From contig JAADDV010000056.1 of the NCBI GenBank assembly GCA_013153795.1, positions 1 to 14,896 of the forward strand: a stretch of DNA of 14,896 nt. The letters are read 5' to 3'. Shown here piece by piece: positions 13,561-14,896 of this stretch (its first letter is position 1; the number at the start of each line of letters is the position of its first letter). The position numbers and the translations under genes were made by a program. The notes beneath the pieces were generated by a model that searched no databases, was not told the origin of the DNA, and saw only the letters and a list, made by a program, of their open reading frames with translations. Source of the stretch: Aquificota bacterium (GTDB lineage Bacteria; Aquificota; Aquificia; Aquificales; Hydrogenothermaceae).

Positions 13561-13574
13561 GCAGCAGCTGCTGC
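13561..13574. repeat. GC-rich 14-bp perfect palindrome GCAGCAGCTGCTGC
   Basis: An exact palindrome stands out in AT-rich surroundings directly at the predicted start site of the -24/-12 promoter. In RNA it forms GCAGC/GCUGC around AGCU. On the minus strand it lies about 50 bases beyond the activator stop without a following T-run, so it is not a plain terminator. An operator or a 5' stabilising hairpin would fit. Confidence 0.45.
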
Positions 13575-13620
13575 TAAGCCTAGAACTTTATTTTTCTGGG
13601 AGGCATACCTCCTCCCTTTT
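13563..13620 (+). ncRNA. Candidate small RNA between promoter and terminator
   Basis: A -24/-12 promoter match just upstream and an intrinsic terminator at the end bracket about 58 bases with no ORF. The RNA would have a 5' GC-rich hairpin (13561-13574), a short A/U-rich single-stranded middle, and a 3' terminator hairpin with a U tail. Its 3' end abuts the stop codon of the oppositely directed activator gene. It is inferred only from signal layout. Confidence 0.3.
13598..13620 (+). terminator. Intrinsic terminator, plus strand
   Basis: GGGAGG (13598-13603) pairs with CCTCCC (13611-13616) around a 7-base loop, followed by TTTTCTATTT. It would stop either the fliP-fliQ-O-methyltransferase transcript or the proposed small RNA just before the convergent activator gene. 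On the minus strand no T-run follows, so it would not serve that gene as an intrinsic terminator. Confidence 0.7.
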
Positions 13621-14853
13621 CTATTTAAAGTCCAGCTGATATTTTTTCATTTTTCTCCACAAAGTTGCTATACTTATTCCTAAAAGCTCTGCAGCTTTTT
13701 TTCTATTCCCTCCTGTCTTTTCTAAAGCTGTTTTTATTCTTTCTTTTTCATCAAACAAAAGTTTCTCTTGAAAATCTTCAGAAAAAGATTCAGGATTTTC
13801 TTCAAAAGGTGATATATCTTCTGTTAGATGTTCTATATCTATTGTGTCTTTATCATAAGCAAGGATACAAGCTGATTCTAAAACAGCTCTAAGTTCTCTA
13901 ATATTTCCATACCACTGCCTTTCTATCAAAAACTCCATAGCTCTTTTTGTAATCCTTTTATTTTTTGTATGTAGAAAACTATTTACAATAAGAGGAATAT
14001 CTTCTTTTCTTTCTCGCAAAGGTGGGATTTTAATTTTTATAACAGCAATTCTATAATAAAGGTCTTTTCTAAAGTTATTCTTATAAACTTCTTCCATTAA
14101 ATCCTTATTTGTAGCTGATATTATTCTGACATCAGCTTTTTTTGGTTTATTTCCTCCTAGTCTCTCAAACTCTTTTGTATCAACAAAAACAAGAAGTTTT
14201 GCCTGAGAGGTAAGAGAAAGGTCTCCTACTTCATCAAGAAATAAGGTTCCTTTATCTGCTATTTCTACTTTTCCTAATTTATCTTTAGTTGCTCCAGTAA
14301 AGGCTCCTTTTTCATAGCCAAAAAATTCACTTTCAAAAAGAGTTTCAGGAATTGCTGAGCAGTTTATTTTTACAAAAGGAAAAGCAACTCTAGGGCTGTT
14401 TATATGTATCCATTTTGCAAGTCTTGATTTTCCTGTCCCTGTTTCTCCTGATATAAGGACAGAAACATCAGATTGAGCTACAAGAGATGCTCTTTCTAAA
14501 AGTTTTTTCATTTTTATATTTTGAGTATTAAAAACAAGAAAATCCTCTGTCTCTGTTTGTTTATCATAAAAATAAAATTGAACTAAATATCCCTGTATAT
14601 TACCGTGATTATCTAATATTTTTGTAATATCAAAAATACCTGTTGTTATTCCTTGAGAGCTATCTTTTAAAGCTCCAAAAAATTTAGAATGAGAAAGTTT
14701 GTTTTTTATATGCTCATCAGCTATTGTATCTATTGTTTTTCCTATTAAATCCTCTTTTGCGTATCCTAAAAAGTTAGCAAAATCTGAGCTTATCCATGAT
14801 ATTTTAAAATTATTGTTTAATATTAAAGAAAATGTATTTTCTAAAACGTTCAT
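13621..14853 (-). CDS. PAS-domain sigma-54-dependent transcriptional activator
   Basis: This 410-residue enhancer-binding protein has three parts. A PAS-like sensor lies at about 1-98 (ISWISSDFANFLGYAKEDLI). The AAA+ domain spans about 105-335, with Walker A GETGTGKS (136-143), the sigma-54-contacting GAFTGA loop (183-188), Walker B LFLDEVGDLS (204-213), the arginine-finger segment FRKDLYYRI (261-269) and the sensor-2 block WYGNIREL (314-321). A Fis-type helix-turn-helix fills about 375-405. There is no receiver domain, so input is probably a ligand or redox signal through PAS rather than phosphorylation. The family's usual LLRVLQ after SQAK is LLVFVD here. GAGG lies 7 bases before the ATG. 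Its targets are unknown; the nearest candidate promoter is at 13536-13552. Confidence 0.94.
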   Translation of the reverse strand: MNVLENTFSLILNNNFKISWISSDFANFLGYAKEDLIGKTIDTIADEHIKNKLSHSKFFGALKDSSQGITTGIFDITKILDNHGNIQGYLVQFYFYDKQTETEDFLVFNTQNIKMKKLLERASLVAQSDVSVLISGETGTGKSRLAKWIHINSPRVAFPFVKINCSAIPETLFESEFFGYEKGAFTGATKDKLGKVEIADKGTLFLDEVGDLSLTSQAKLLVFVDTKEFERLGGNKPKKADVRIISATNKDLMEEVYKNNFRKDLYYRIAVIKIKIPPLRERKEDIPLIVNSFLHTKNKRITKRAMEFLIERQWYGNIRELRAVLESACILAYDKDTIDIEHLTEDISPFEENPESFSEDFQEKLLFDEKERIKTALEKTGGNRKKAAELLGISIATLWRKMKKYQLDFK

Positions 14854-14896
14854 ACTTTTCCTCTTTCTATATAAATTTTATAAAATACCAAATAAG

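Noticed and set aside
13561..13574. CAG-type triplet-repeat expansion
   Set aside because: Only two units per arm are present; the sequence is better described as a palindrome.
14883..14892. Second sigma-54 promoter upstream of the activator (minus-strand TTTGGTATTT, as at 13535-13544)
   Set aside because: The -24-like part recurs, but the position of the required GC dinucleotide 10 bases on is AA, so it lacks the -12 element.

Overview
This AT-rich window (about one third G+C by eye) looks like the chromosome of a thermophilic, motile bacterium of the Aquificota, most likely Hydrogenothermaceae (Sulfurihydrogenibium/Persephonella-like). That placement is an inference from several traits together: a fused MoaC-MoaB, an over-long LysS, a GH57 branching enzyme, FliP/FliQ and a PAS-type sigma-54 activator, all with A/T-rich codons. 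There is no sign of an insertion sequence, phage, CRISPR array, tRNA or rRNA.

Layout. (1) 1-2141, minus strand: a Bat-type (aerotolerance) operon with overlapping genes: a DUF4381-like membrane protein, a VWA membrane protein (BatA-like), and a BatD-like exported protein that runs off the left edge. (2) 2204-3124, minus: a bifunctional molybdenum-cofactor gene, moaC fused to moaB, with its own terminator and promoter. (3) 3125-3653: a divergent control region with a perfect inverted repeat, then a cold-shock protein gene on plus. Its long leader folds on paper into an extended stem capped by two hairpins (a three-way junction), and the gene ends in a 32-bp palindromic terminator. (4) 3654-4048: AT-rich sequence with no intact gene, only an inverted repeat and a start-less reading frame that may be a remnant. 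(5) 4049-8045, minus: an envelope/storage operon: small membrane protein, CpoB/YbgF-like lipoprotein, uppS, cdsA, GH57 branching enzyme. (6) 8107-11755, plus: asd, a rubredoxin, a SAM methyltransferase and lysS, tightly packed and closed by a good terminator. (7) 11756-13414, plus: fliP, fliQ and an O-methyltransferase. (8) 13415-13620: a short convergent intergenic region unusually rich in signals: a GTTC/GAAC array with 10-bp phasing, an inverted repeat, a -24/-12 (sigma-54) promoter match, a GC-rich palindrome and a terminator. (9) 13621-14853, minus: a sigma-54-dependent activator with an N-terminal PAS-like domain.

How the genes fit together. UppS and CdsA supply the undecaprenyl carrier and CDP-diacylglycerol for envelope synthesis, and CpoB acts in the periplasm. 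FliP and FliQ form part of the flagellar export gate. Asd makes aspartate semialdehyde for the lysine/diaminopimelate and threonine/methionine branches, and LysS charges tRNA-Lys. The two places most worth a second look are the structured leader of the cold-shock gene (3283-3367) and the sigma-54-like signal cluster (13417-13620) beside the sigma-54 activator. The second could produce an undescribed small RNA of about 58 nt.
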